From Streptomyces tanashiensis (lineage in GTDB: Bacteria > Actinomycetota > Actinomycetes > Streptomycetales > Streptomycetaceae), in assembly GCF_014648895.1 (NCBI RefSeq), contig NZ_BMRZ01000011.1, positions 212,033 through 276,032 of the forward strand: 64,000 nt of DNA, written 5' to 3'. Positions 18,842 to 28,331 of this stretch are shown in pieces. How positions within the stretch are numbered: the stretch's first letter is position 1; the number at the start of each line of letters is the position of its first letter. Both the position numbers and the translations under genes were made by a program. The notes under the pieces are model-generated. The model saw only the letters and a program-made list of their open reading frames with translations. It made no database searches and had not been told where the DNA came from.

Positions 18842-20101
18842 ATGTCCGTCGTACGTGATCTGCGCGTACTCCTGCGCCTGACGAACTTCCGCCGCCTGCT
18901 CGCCGTCCGGCTGCTCTCCCAGTGCGCCGACGGCGTCTACCAGGTGGCCCTGGCCACGTACGTCGTCTTCTCCCCCGAGAAACAGACCTCGCCCGCCGCG
19001 ATCGCCTCCGCGATGGCGGTGCTCCTGCTCCCGTACTCGCTCGTCGGACCCTTCGCCGGAGTGCTCCTCGACCGCTGGCAGCGCCGCCAGGTCTTCCTGT
19101 ACGGGAACCTCCTGCGCGCCCTCCTCGCCTGCGGGACCGCCCTTCTCGTCCTCGCCTCCGTACCGGACTGGCTCTTCTACGCCTCCGCCCTCTCCGTCAC
19201 CGCCGTCAACCGGTTCGTCCTGGCGGGGCTCTCGGCCTCCCTCCCCCGTGTCGTCGACGAGGAGCGGCTCGTCATGGCGAACTCGCTCTCGCCCACCGCG
19301 GGCACCCTCGCCGCGACCCTCGGCGGCGGTCTCGCCTTCGGCGTCAGGCTCCTCGCCGACGACTCCGACGCGGCCGTCGTGGCCTTCGGTGCCGCCCTCT
19401 ACCTCTGTGCCGCTCTCGCCTCCCTGCGGATGCCCCGGGAGCTCCTCGGGCCCGATCCCGACCTCACGCCGCGGTCCCTCGCCTCGGCGCTGAAGTCGAC
19501 GGCCCACGGGCTGGCCGCCGGCCTGCGGCACCTCTCCGAGCGACGCCCCGCCGCCCGGGCGCTCATCGCGGTCGCCCTCATGCGCTTCTGCTACGGGGCC
19601 CTGCTCGTCACCGTACTCATGCTCTCCCGGTACTCCTGGAGCTCCACGGAGTCCGATGGGCTCGGCATCCTGGGACTCGCCGTCGCCGCGTCGGGCGCCG
19701 GCTTCTTCGCCGCCGCGGTGCTCTCCCCCTGGGCGGTGGGACGGTTCGGGCCCTTCGGCTGGATGACCGTGTGCACGGGCGCGGCCGCCGTCCTCGAACC
19801 GGCGCTCGCCCTGACCTTCGCCCCGGCCCCGTTCCTCGTCGCCGCCTTCCTCCTCGGGCTCATCACCCAGGGAGCCAAGATCGCGACGGACACCGTGGTC
19901 CAGACGACCGTGGACGACTCCTATCGAGGCCGGGTCTTCTCGCTCTACGACGTGCTGTTCAACGTCGCCTTCGTGAGCGCGGCCGGTATCGCCGCGCTGA
20001 TGCTGCCGCCCGACGGCCGGTCGCCCCTCCTGGTCGTGCTGGTGGCCGTGATCTACGCGGCACTCGCCGTGGCGCTGCACCGGGAACGCCGGAAGGGGTG
20101 A
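18842..20101 (+). CDS. Major facilitator superfamily transporter
   Basis: This 419-residue protein has about 12 hydrophobic segments and the MFS loop motif LDRWQRRQVFLYGN near residue 75, which resembles the DRxGRR signature. It looks like an exporter of the MFS_3/NRE group, but the substrate is not evident. Start ATG 18842 (MSVVRDLRVLLRLTNF) is chosen over a longer upstream frame that would cross the ino1 terminator. It ends 1 nt before a parS site and converges on cca. Confidence 0.9.
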   Translation: MSVVRDLRVLLRLTNFRRLLAVRLLSQCADGVYQVALATYVVFSPEKQTSPAAIASAMAVLLLPYSLVGPFAGVLLDRWQRRQVFLYGNLLRALLACGTALLVLASVPDWLFYASALSVTAVNRFVLAGLSASLPRVVDEERLVMANSLSPTAGTLAATLGGGLAFGVRLLADDSDAAVVAFGAALYLCAALASLRMPRELLGPDPDLTPRSLASALKSTAHGLAAGLRHLSERRPAARALIAVALMRFCYGALLVTVLMLSRYSWSSTESDGLGILGLAVAASGAGFFAAAVLSPWAVGRFGPFGWMTVCTGAAAVLEPALALTFAPAPFLVAAFLLGLITQGAKIATDTVVQTTVDDSYRGRVFSLYDVLFNVAFVSAAGIAALMLPPDGRSPLLVVLVAVIYAALAVALHRERRKG

Positions 20102-20102
20102 C

Positions 20103-20116
20103 GTTTCACGTGAAAC
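20103..20116. other. parS site 2
   Basis: GTTTCACGTGAAAC is a perfect palindrome that begins 1 nt after the MFS stop codon, in the convergent MFS/cca spacer. The next parS is 45 bp away. Confidence 0.93.
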
Positions 20117-20134
20117 ATCACCCCTTCCGAACGT

Positions 20135-20174
20135 CGATCGGGTCGGTGTTTCACGTGAAACATCGACCCGATCG
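20135..20174. terminator. 40-bp inverted repeat with parS site 3 (20148–20161) at its centre
   Basis: The parS palindrome GTTTCACGTGAAAC is flanked by CGATCGGGTCG and CGACCCGATCG, giving 20-bp arms with one G·U pair as the only mismatch. Lying between convergent MFS and cca genes, it can act both as a bidirectional terminator and as a ParB site. Confidence 0.85.
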
Positions 20175-20188
20175 GGCGCTGACTCGAC

Positions 20189-21631
20189 TCAGTCGCGCGC
20201 TGCCCACCACTCCTTGAGGGCGGCGACGGCCTGGTCGTGCTCCATCGGCCCGTTCTCCAGTCGGAGCTCCAGTAGGAACTTGTACGCCTGACCGATGGCC
20301 GGCCCGGGCCCGATGCCCAGGATCGCCTGGATCTCGTTGCCGTCCAGGTCGGGGCGGATGGCGTCCAGCTCCTCCTGCTCCTGGAGCTGGGCGATGCGGT
20401 CCTCAAGGCCGTCGTAGGCGCGGGAGAGCGCACCCGCCTTCCGCTTGTTCCGCGTGGTGCAGTCCGAGCGGGTCAGCTTGTGCAGCCGCGAGAGCAGCGG
20501 TCCGGCGTCACGCACGTAGCGCCGCACGGCCGAGTCGGTCCACTCGCCGGTCCCGTAGCCGTGGAAGCGGAGGTGCAGCTCCACCAGGCGTGAGACGTCC
20601 TTGATCATCTCGTTGGAGTACTTGAGCGCGGTCATGCGCTTCTTGGTCATCTTCGCGCCGACCACCTCGTGGTGGTGGAAGGAGACGCGGCCGTCCTTCT
20701 CGAAGCGGCGGGTGCGGGGCTTGCCGATGTCGTGGAGCAGGGCAGCCAGCCGCAGCACCAGGTCGGGCCCTTCCTCCTCCAGGTCGATCGCCTGGTCGAG
20801 CACGGTCAGCGAGTGCTCGTAGACGTCCTTGTGCCGGTGGTGCTCATCGCTCTCCAGGCGCAGCGACGGCAGCTCGGGCAGCACATGCTCGGCGAGGCCC
20901 GTGTCCACGAGGAGACCGAGGCCCTTCCGGGGGTGCGCCGAGAGCAGCAGCTTGTTGAGTTCCTCACGGACGCGCTCGGCGGAGACGATCTCGATCCGGC
21001 CGGACATCTCCTTCATGGCCGTGACGACCTCGGGGGCGACCTCGAAGTCCAGCTGTGCGGCGAACCGCGCGGCCCGCATCATGCGCAGGGGGTCGTCGGA
21101 GAAGGACTCCTCCGGCGTACCCGGCGTGTGCAGGACCCGGGCGGAGAGGTCCTCGAGACCGCCGTACGGGTCGATGAACTCCTTCTCGGGGAGCGCCACG
21201 GCCATGGCGTTGACGGTGAAGTCACGCCGGACGAGGTCCTCGTCGATGGAGTCGCCGTAGGAGACCTCGGGCTTCCGGGAGGTCCGGTCGTACGCCTCCG
21301 AGCGGTACGTGGTGACCTCGATCTGGTAGCCGTCCTTCTGGGAACCGACGGTCCCGAAGGCGATGCCGACCTCCCACACGGCGTCGGCCCACGGACGGAC
21401 GATCTTCAGTACGTCCTCGGGGCGGGCGTCGGTGGTGAAGTCCAGGTCGTTGCCGAGCCGGCCGAGCAACGCGTCCCGCACCGAACCGCCGACCAGCGCG
21501 AGGCTGAACCCGGCCTCCTGGAATCGGCGGGCGAGGTCGTCGGCGACAGGGGACACACGCAGCAGTTCACTGACCGCGCGGCGTTGCACCTGGCTCAGTG
21601 CAGTCGGGGTGTCTTCGTTGGCGTTCGGCAC
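20189..21631 (-). CDS. cca: CCA tRNA nucleotidyltransferase
   Basis: This 480-residue class II nucleotidyltransferase adds or repairs the 3' CCA of tRNAs. The N-terminal catalytic motif LVGGSVRDALLGRLGNDLDFTTDA (about residues 40–65) carries the metal-binding DxD, an RRDFTVNAMA motif follows near 140, and an HD domain appears near 300 (LAALLHDIGKPRT). It starts with GTG at 21631 and is divergent from the DUF6049 gene. The tRNA genes in this window lack encoded CCA, so the enzyme is needed for their maturation. Confidence 0.95.
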   Translation of the reverse strand: MPNANEDTPTALSQVQRRAVSELLRVSPVADDLARRFQEAGFSLALVGGSVRDALLGRLGNDLDFTTDARPEDVLKIVRPWADAVWEVGIAFGTVGSQKDGYQIEVTTYRSEAYDRTSRKPEVSYGDSIDEDLVRRDFTVNAMAVALPEKEFIDPYGGLEDLSARVLHTPGTPEESFSDDPLRMMRAARFAAQLDFEVAPEVVTAMKEMSGRIEIVSAERVREELNKLLLSAHPRKGLGLLVDTGLAEHVLPELPSLRLESDEHHRHKDVYEHSLTVLDQAIDLEEEGPDLVLRLAALLHDIGKPRTRRFEKDGRVSFHHHEVVGAKMTKKRMTALKYSNEMIKDVSRLVELHLRFHGYGTGEWTDSAVRRYVRDAGPLLSRLHKLTRSDCTTRNKRKAGALSRAYDGLEDRIAQLQEQEELDAIRPDLDGNEIQAILGIGPGPAIGQAYKFLLELRLENGPMEHDQAVAALKEWWAARD

Positions 21632-21843
21632 AACAGAAAAGGGTACGTGCCCCGGCTCGCCGTGACGTCCCCGTTTTCACCGGGCGGGGGCGCCCGGCGG
21701 CGCCGGCCCAGGCCTGGCCGAAGATCGCCTGGAGCAGTCCCCGGCACTTGCCCCCAGCGTGCCTCGTTACCATGCCTGGACACAGCAACCGGGAACCACC
21801 GAAACCACTGGCACCACAGACAACGACGAGGACGGGCGAACGC

Positions 21844-24228
21844 GTGGCCGAGGCGGCAGACATCCAGGGAACCGGTCCCTCACCTGCCCGCCGATGGCTG
21901 CGGCGCACGATCACCCTCGCCGTCGGGGCGCCGCTCCTGGCCGGCCTGCTCCAGGCACCTCTCGTCGCCTCCCCGGCGGCCGCCGCCGAGGACGGCACCG
22001 GGTCGAGGACCGTCGATGTGTCGCTCGACACGCTGGCCCCGAGCACACCCGTCGAGGGGGACACCGTCACCGTCACGGGCACGGTGACCAACAAGGGCAA
22101 GAAGGCCGTCACCGACGCGACCGTGAACCTGCGCGTCGGACCGAGGATGACGAGCCGCAGCGAGATCGAGCAGGTCACGGGACGCACCGGTTTCCGGGAC
22201 GACAGCGACCCCGCTCCCCTCGCGGACGCCCCCACCGTCAAGATCCCCCGCCTCGGCGCCGGTCTCAGCACCGACTTCTCCCTGTCCGTCCCCGTCTCCG
22301 AGCTCGGGCTCGACGAGGAGGGCGTCTACCAGCTGGGCGTCTCCCTCACCGGGCAGACCTCGGACCGCCAGTACGACCGGGTGCTCGGCATCGAGCGGAC
22401 CTTCCTGCCGTACCAGCCCGAGGCCACCGAGAAGAAGACCCAGGTCACCTACCTCTGGCCGCTGATCGCCTCGGCGCACGTCTCGGCGCAGACGGCGACG
22501 GACGACCAGCAGACCCCGGTCTTCGAGGACGACGCCCTGGCGGCCGAGCTGCGCCCGGGCGGGCGCCTGGACCAGATGGTCTCGCTGGGCAAGGACCTGC
22601 CGGTCACCTGGGTCGTCGACCCGGACCTGCTGGCCTCCGTCGACGCCATGGCGAACGGCTACCGCGTCAAGGACGGGGACCGGGACGTCCCCGGCAGGAA
22701 CCAGGCCGTCGCCGAGCGGTGGCTGGACGCGCTGGAGAAGGCGGTCCAGGGACACAAGGTCGTCGCCCTCCCCTTCGCCGACCCCGACCTGGCCTCCCTG
22801 GCACATCGGGGCAAGGACGTTCCCGGCTCCCTCGGACACCTCCAGTCCGCGACCGCCCTGGCGGGCATGACGGTCGAGACCGTCCTCCACGTACCGGCGT
22901 CCACCGACTTCTCCTGGCCCGCCGACGGAGCCGTGGACCCGTCCATCGTGGCGGTCGCGACCTCGGCCGGCGCCGACAAGGTCATCGCCCGCAGCGACAG
23001 CGTCCGCGACGACCTCCCGTACACGGCCACGGCCGCCCGCCCGCTCGGCAACGGCAGCACCACGGCCGTCGTGAGCGACGCGCTCCTGTCCACCGCCTTC
23101 GAGGGGGACATGGTCCGCGCGGAGAACTCCACGCTCGCGGTCCAGGAGTTCCTCGCCCAGTCCCTGGCGATCACCCTGGAGCAGCCGGAGGACCAGCGCA
23201 GCATCGTGGTCGCCCCGCAGCGGATGCCGAGCGTGGCCCAGGCGCAGTCCATGGCGACCGCCCTGGAGGGCCTCTCCGGCCGCCGCTGGACCCAGCCCAG
23301 CGACCTCCTCGCGGCCGCCGCGGCCAAGCCGGACCCGGACGCCTCCACGGCGGTGCCGAGCAGCTCCCGCTACCCGAAGAAGCTGCGCGACCGGGAGCTT
23401 CCGGTCCAGGCCTTCCGTGACATGAAGACCACGCGGGACGAGCTGGACGACTTCAAGGTCATCCTGACCCAGCCGGAACGCGTCGTGACGCCGTTCGGCA
23501 ACGCGATCAACCGCGAGATGTCGACCTCCTGGCGCGGTGAGGCCCGGGCCGCCGCGATCTACCGGAACAACGTCCTGGACTATCTGCAGACCCTCACCAA
23601 GGGCGTCCAGCTGGTCGACAAGTCGGACCTCACGCTCTCCGGCCGCAGCGCGACGATCCCCGTGACCGTCCAGAACAAGCTGCTCCAGGGCGTGGAACAC
23701 CTGAAGCTGCGCCTCACCTCCGGCAACAAGAACCGGCTGGAGCTGAACGGCGAGCGGTACGCCGAGCTCCCGGTGAAGGTCGGCGGCGGACACAGCCAGT
23801 CGGTGAAGTTCAACGCGTCGGCCAACGTCAACGGCCAGGTTCCGATGACGGCCCAGCTCTACACCGAGGACGGCACCCCGTACGGGCAGCCGATGAACTT
23901 CACCGTGCGGGTCTCCGAGATCACTCCCACGGTGATGCTCGTGATCGCCGGCGGAGTCCTCCTCCTCGTCCTCGCCGGTGTGCGCATGTACAGCCAGCGC
24001 AAGCGGGTGGCCGCGCGGAACGCCGAGGCCGAGGCGGCGGAGGCCGCCGAGGACGGCACGGCCGAGGACGAGGCCGCACGGGAGTCCGGCGAGAACGGGC
24101 CCCGCGAGGACGCACCCGGCGAGGAGGAGTCCGCCGGGGACGAACCCGTGCAGCCGAGTGACCCGACACCGGACACCGGGCCCGAAAGCGGCGACCCGTC
24201 GGGCCCGGGTGAGAAAGTGGACCGTTGA
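21844..24228 (+). CDS. DUF6049-type exported membrane-anchored protein
   Basis: This protein of about 794 residues has a twin-Arg-containing signal (RRWLRRTITLAVGAPLLAGLLQ), a large extracytoplasmic part beginning with an Ig-like segment (DVSLDTLAPSTPVEGDTVTVTG), one C-terminal membrane helix (PTVMLVIAGGVLLLVLAGV) and an acidic cytoplasmic tail of about 75 residues. GTG 21844 has GAGGACG upstream; ATG 21772 is the alternative. It is conserved just upstream of murJ in actinobacteria, with an equivalent next to mycobacterial mviN, so a role in envelope assembly with MurJ is plausible but unproven. Confidence 0.82.
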   Translation: MAEAADIQGTGPSPARRWLRRTITLAVGAPLLAGLLQAPLVASPAAAAEDGTGSRTVDVSLDTLAPSTPVEGDTVTVTGTVTNKGKKAVTDATVNLRVGPRMTSRSEIEQVTGRTGFRDDSDPAPLADAPTVKIPRLGAGLSTDFSLSVPVSELGLDEEGVYQLGVSLTGQTSDRQYDRVLGIERTFLPYQPEATEKKTQVTYLWPLIASAHVSAQTATDDQQTPVFEDDALAAELRPGGRLDQMVSLGKDLPVTWVVDPDLLASVDAMANGYRVKDGDRDVPGRNQAVAERWLDALEKAVQGHKVVALPFADPDLASLAHRGKDVPGSLGHLQSATALAGMTVETVLHVPASTDFSWPADGAVDPSIVAVATSAGADKVIARSDSVRDDLPYTATAARPLGNGSTTAVVSDALLSTAFEGDMVRAENSTLAVQEFLAQSLAITLEQPEDQRSIVVAPQRMPSVAQAQSMATALEGLSGRRWTQPSDLLAAAAAKPDPDASTAVPSSSRYPKKLRDRELPVQAFRDMKTTRDELDDFKVILTQPERVVTPFGNAINREMSTSWRGEARAAAIYRNNVLDYLQTLTKGVQLVDKSDLTLSGRSATIPVTVQNKLLQGVEHLKLRLTSGNKNRLELNGERYAELPVKVGGGHSQSVKFNASANVNGQVPMTAQLYTEDGTPYGQPMNFTVRVSEITPTVMLVIAGGVLLLVLAGVRMYSQRKRVAARNAEAEAAEAAEDGTAEDEAARESGENGPREDAPGEEESAGDEPVQPSDPTPDTGPESGDPSGPGEKVDR

Positions 24229-24273
24229 GCGATGTCGTGGCCGGTCGGCCGGGGACGATGAGGTGGGGTAACC

Positions 24274-26496
24274 ATGAACGCGCCGTACGACGGTGACCGC
24301 GGCCAGGGCCCGGGCGGCCCGGCGCCGTCCGGTGGGACGCCCGCGGTGCCTCCCGGTGCCGGCCACCCGCAGGTGACGCCCCCGCAGCAGGGCACCCCTG
24401 GCCAGCAGGGACAGGACCCCTACGCGCAGAACCCCTACGCCCAGGACCCCTACGTCCAGGACGCCTTCACCCATGACCCGTACCGGTCCCAGGACCTGTC
24501 GGCGCAGGACCCGGTGACCGAGGCGCTCTACGACCGCGCCGCGCACCCGCCGCCCCCGCCCGGCACCTACCAGGACCCCCACGCGCTCTACCAGCAGCCG
24601 GCCGCGCCTCAGCACGCCCCCGACCCCCGGGTGTGGGCGCAGACCCCGGCGCCCGAGCCGGACGGTCCCTCGCGCCACCTGCCGTACGGCGACGACGCGC
24701 GCACGGTCCAGTTCACCGGGGTCGACGACCTGGTGACGCGGGCCAGTGAGGAGAACCCCGAGCCGGACGCGTTCGCGCACCTCTACCGGGACCAGCAGGC
24801 TCCCGGCCAGGTGCCCCCGCCCGCCCCGGAGCCGGACCCCCTGCCCGCACCCGCCCCGAAGAAGTCCGGCCGTGCCTCCGGGCTGCTGAAGTCGAGCGCC
24901 GTGATGGCGGCCGGGACCCTGGTCTCCCGGCTGACCGGCTTCGTCCGCAGCCTGGTGATCACCGGTGCGCTGGGCGCGGCCCTGCTCGGTGACACCTTCA
25001 CCATCGCCTACACCCTGCCGACGATGATCTACATCCTCACCGTCGGCGGTGGCCTCAACTCGGTCTTCGTCCCCCAGCTCGTCCGCTCGATGAAGAACGA
25101 CGAGGACGGCGGCGAGGCCTACGCCAACCGCCTGCTCACCCTGGTCATGGTGGCGCTCGGCCTCATCGTGGCACTCGCCGTCTTCGCCGCGCCGCTGCTG
25201 ATCCGGCTGATGTCGAACACCATCGCCGACGACGCCGCCGCCAACAGCGTGGCCGTGACCTTCGCCCGCTACTGCCTGCCCACGATCTTCTTCATGGGTG
25301 TGCACGTGGTGATGGGTCAGATCCTCAACGCCCGCGGCAAGTTCGGCGCGATGATGTGGACCCCGGTCCTCAACAACATCGTCATGATCGTCACCTTCGG
25401 CCTGTTCATCTGGGTCTACGGCACCTCCGCCGAGTCCCACATGGGTGTGCAGACCATTCCGGACGAGGGCATCCGCCTGCTCGGCATCGGCACCCTGCTC
25501 GGCCTCGTCGTCCAGGCCCTGGCGATGATCCCGTACCTGCGCGAGACGGGCTTCCGCTTCCGGCCGCGCTTCGACTGGAAGGGCCACGGGCTCGGCAAGA
25601 CCGTCAAGCTGGCCAAGTGGACCGTTCTCTTCGTCCTCGCCAACCAGGCGGGCGTCCTGGTCGTCACCCAGCTCGCCACCGCCGCCGGTGAGGAGTCCGG
25701 GAAGAACGGTGCCGGCTTCCTCGCCTACTCCAACGCCCAGCTGATCTGGGGCATGCCGCAGGCCATCATCACGGTCTCCGTGATGGCCGCCCTGCTGCCG
25801 CGGATCTCCCGTGCCGCCCACGACGACGACCCCGGCGCGGTCCGGGACGACATCTCGCAGGGCCTGCGGAACTCGGCCGTCGCGATCGTCCCGGTCTCCT
25901 TCGCCTTCCTGGCGCTCGGCGTCCCGATGTGCACCCTGCTCTACGCCTCCAGCGGCATCGAGGCCGCCCAGGGCATGGGCTTCATCCTGATGGCCTTCGG
26001 CCTCGGCCTGATCCCGTACTCCGTGCAGTACGTCGTCCTCCGCGGCTTCTACGCCTACGAGGACACCCGGACGCCCTTCTACAACACGGTGATCGTCGCC
26101 GCCGTCAACGCGGCCGCCTCGGCGGTCTGTTACGTCGTCCTGCCCGCCCAGTGGGCCGTCGTGGGCATGGCCGCCTCGTACGGGCTCGCCTACGCCGTCG
26201 GCGTCGGCATCGCCTGGCGCCGGCTCAGCAAGCGCCTGGGCGGCGACCTGGACGGCACCCACGTGATGCGGACCTACGCCCGCCTCTGCATGGCCTCCGT
26301 GCCCGCCGCGATCGTCGCCGGTGGCGTCGGTTTCGGGCTGCTGAAACTGCTCGGTGAGGGCGCCCTGGGCTCGCTCGTCGCCCTCGTGATCGGCGGAGCC
26401 GTGCTCCTCGGAATCTTCTTCGTCGCCGCGAAGCGCATGCGGATCGCGGAGCTGAACACCCTGGTGGGGATGGTCCGCGGGCGCCTGGGACGCTGA
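24274..26496 (+). CDS. murJ: Lipid II flippase MurJ (MviN family)
   Basis: This 740-residue protein has a Pro/Tyr/Gln-rich cytoplasmic N-terminus of about 200 residues that contains short repeats (DPYAQNPYAQDPYVQD). About 14 membrane helices follow, starting SAVMAAGTLVSRLTGFVRS, which is the MurJ signature with the conserved Arg residues. MurJ flips lipid-linked peptidoglycan precursor to the outer leaflet. Unlike mycobacterial MviN, it has no fused C-terminal pseudokinase; that domain is a separate gene downstream. It begins 45 bp after the DUF6049 gene and is probably co-transcribed with it. Confidence 0.94.
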   Translation: MNAPYDGDRGQGPGGPAPSGGTPAVPPGAGHPQVTPPQQGTPGQQGQDPYAQNPYAQDPYVQDAFTHDPYRSQDLSAQDPVTEALYDRAAHPPPPPGTYQDPHALYQQPAAPQHAPDPRVWAQTPAPEPDGPSRHLPYGDDARTVQFTGVDDLVTRASEENPEPDAFAHLYRDQQAPGQVPPPAPEPDPLPAPAPKKSGRASGLLKSSAVMAAGTLVSRLTGFVRSLVITGALGAALLGDTFTIAYTLPTMIYILTVGGGLNSVFVPQLVRSMKNDEDGGEAYANRLLTLVMVALGLIVALAVFAAPLLIRLMSNTIADDAAANSVAVTFARYCLPTIFFMGVHVVMGQILNARGKFGAMMWTPVLNNIVMIVTFGLFIWVYGTSAESHMGVQTIPDEGIRLLGIGTLLGLVVQALAMIPYLRETGFRFRPRFDWKGHGLGKTVKLAKWTVLFVLANQAGVLVVTQLATAAGEESGKNGAGFLAYSNAQLIWGMPQAIITVSVMAALLPRISRAAHDDDPGAVRDDISQGLRNSAVAIVPVSFAFLALGVPMCTLLYASSGIEAAQGMGFILMAFGLGLIPYSVQYVVLRGFYAYEDTRTPFYNTVIVAAVNAAASAVCYVVLPAQWAVVGMAASYGLAYAVGVGIAWRRLSKRLGGDLDGTHVMRTYARLCMASVPAAIVAGGVGFGLLKLLGEGALGSLVALVIGGAVLLGIFFVAAKRMRIAELNTLVGMVRGRLGR

Positions 26497-26614
26497 ACCG
26501 AGCAGTCCCGCACAACCATCGGCGGGAACCGCGTGTCGTGCATAGCGTCCGACTGTGGGCACAATTGGCTTGGCTGTTGGATGTGGCGCAACGGATGGGG
26601 AGGCAGGAACGACG

Positions 26615-28306
26615 GTGGCGGAACGTAGCACGGCTGCCGTCGACGTGGCCGACAACAGCGGTGACGACCCGCTGACCGCCAAGGCGGACACGGCCGCGAC
26701 CGACGGGGTGGCGGAAGAGCAGAAGACGGCGGAGAAGACCGCCCAGGCCACGGAGAACAAGGCGGTCGAACGACAGAGCGGCGAACAGCCCTCGATCACG
26801 GCACCCGAACTGCACAGCGGCCACAAACTGGCCAGACGCTACCGGCTGGAGGAGTGCGTCACTCGTCTGGACGGCTTCAGCAGCTGGCGTGCCGTCGACG
26901 AGAAGCTGCGTCGCGCGGTCGGGGTCCACCTGCTGCCGGCCGACCATCCCAGAGCCCGGTCGGTCCTGGCCGCGGCCCGCTCCTCGGCGCTGCTCGGCGA
27001 CCCCCGGTTCGTCCAGGTCCTCGACGCCGTCGAGGAGAACGACCTCGTGTACGTCGTGCACGAGTGGCTGCCGGACTCCACCGAGCTGACCGCGCTGCTC
27101 GCGGCCGGCCCGCTGGAGCCCCACGACGCCTACCAGCTCGTCAGCCAGGTCTCCCAGGCCATGGCGGCCGCCCACCGCGAGGGCCTCGCCCATCTCCGGC
27201 TCACCCCGAGCGCCGTCCTGCGCAGCTCCACCGGCCAGTACCGGATCCGCGGCCTCGCCGTGAACGCCGCCCTGCGCGGCATCACCGCCGAGCGTCCGCA
27301 GCGCAGCGACACCGAGGCCATCGGTGCCCTGCTGTACGCCGCGCTCACCCAGCGCTGGCCGTACGACAGCGACGCCTACGGCCTCTCCGGGCTTCCCAAG
27401 GGTGTCGGGCTGCTGCCGCCGGACCAGGTCCGCGCCGGCGTCCACCGGGGCCTCTCCGAGCTCGCCATGCGCGCCCTCGCCAACGACGGGGCCACCGCCT
27501 CGCGCCAGGAGCCGCCCTGCACCACTCCGGACGAACTGGCCAGGGCCGTGGCGGCGATGCCCCGCGTCAAGCCGCCGGAGCCGGTGTTCACCGCGCCGCC
27601 CGAGTACCAGCACACGACGTACCAGCAGGGCACCTACGGACGTCCCCAGCCGCGTCCCGTGGCCGCCCAGCAGATCGTCGTCCCGCCGCCCCCGCTCCAG
27701 AGCCGCACGGGCAAGGCCCTGAAGTGGGCCGTCTCGGCCCTCCTCATCGCCGCCCTGGGCCTCGGCAGCTGGCAGATCGCGGACCGGCTGCTCGCGCCGG
27801 AGCCCAAGGACGAGACCCCGATAGTCCACCCTTCGACCGACGAGAAGCCCGCGCCCTCGAAGCCGGTCGCCATCTCGTCCGCCCAGGACTTCGACCCGCC
27901 CCCCGGGGGCAACGGCGAGGAGTACCCGGAGACCGTGGCGAACGCGTTCGACGGTGATCCGAGCACCTTCTGGCACACCAAGAACTACACCACCGCGAAC
28001 TTCGGCAACCTGAAGAGCGGCGTCGGCATAGTGCTGGACCTGGGCTCGGCCCAGAAGGTCGGTTCGGTCGACCTGTCGTTCGTCGGGGACACCAAGGTGG
28101 AGGTCCGCACGGCCCCCGACGGAGCCTCCTCGGCACCGTCCACGGCCGAAGGATTCACCACCCAGGCGGACGGAGCCGGCAGCGAGGTGAAGCTGAAGCT
28201 CAAGAAGCCGGTCACGACCCGCTACGTTCTGGTCTGGCTGACGGAGCTGCCGCTCACCGACGGCGAGTTCCGCGGCCAGCTGACCGAAGTCAAGGTCATG
28301 AGCTGA
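26615..28306 (+). CDS. Membrane pseudokinase with discoidin-like extracellular domain (MurJ partner)
   Basis: This 563-residue protein has a disordered acidic N-terminus (about 65 residues), a kinase-like domain (about 70–310) and a Pro-rich linker. A membrane helix (WAVSALLIAALGLGSWQIA) and an extracellular F5/8-C (discoidin)-like domain (FDGDPSTFWHT...GIVLDLGSAQKVGSVDLSF) follow. The kinase fold lacks key residues: HREGLAHLRLTPSAVL replaces HRDLKPxNIL, no DFG is seen, and the VAIK lysine is missing, so it is catalytically dead. In Mycobacterium the equivalent domain is fused to MviN and, once phosphorylated by PknB, binds FhaA. GTG 26615 has GGGAGG upstream; an upstream start at 26555 is possible. 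Confidence 0.85.
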   Translation: MAERSTAAVDVADNSGDDPLTAKADTAATDGVAEEQKTAEKTAQATENKAVERQSGEQPSITAPELHSGHKLARRYRLEECVTRLDGFSSWRAVDEKLRRAVGVHLLPADHPRARSVLAAARSSALLGDPRFVQVLDAVEENDLVYVVHEWLPDSTELTALLAAGPLEPHDAYQLVSQVSQAMAAAHREGLAHLRLTPSAVLRSSTGQYRIRGLAVNAALRGITAERPQRSDTEAIGALLYAALTQRWPYDSDAYGLSGLPKGVGLLPPDQVRAGVHRGLSELAMRALANDGATASRQEPPCTTPDELARAVAAMPRVKPPEPVFTAPPEYQHTTYQQGTYGRPQPRPVAAQQIVVPPPPLQSRTGKALKWAVSALLIAALGLGSWQIADRLLAPEPKDETPIVHPSTDEKPAPSKPVAISSAQDFDPPPGGNGEEYPETVANAFDGDPSTFWHTKNYTTANFGNLKSGVGIVLDLGSAQKVGSVDLSFVGDTKVEVRTAPDGASSAPSTAEGFTTQADGAGSEVKLKLKKPVTTRYVLVWLTELPLTDGEFRGQLTEVKVMS

Positions 28307-28331
28307 CGACCAGAGGGGAGGGGGCTCACCG

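Noticed and set aside
21880..26826. Very long minus-strand open frame (1648 codons) opposite the DUF6049, murJ and pseudokinase genes
   Set aside because: It is antisense to well-supported genes, has low-complexity composition typical of high-GC shadow frames, and shows no recognisable domain.
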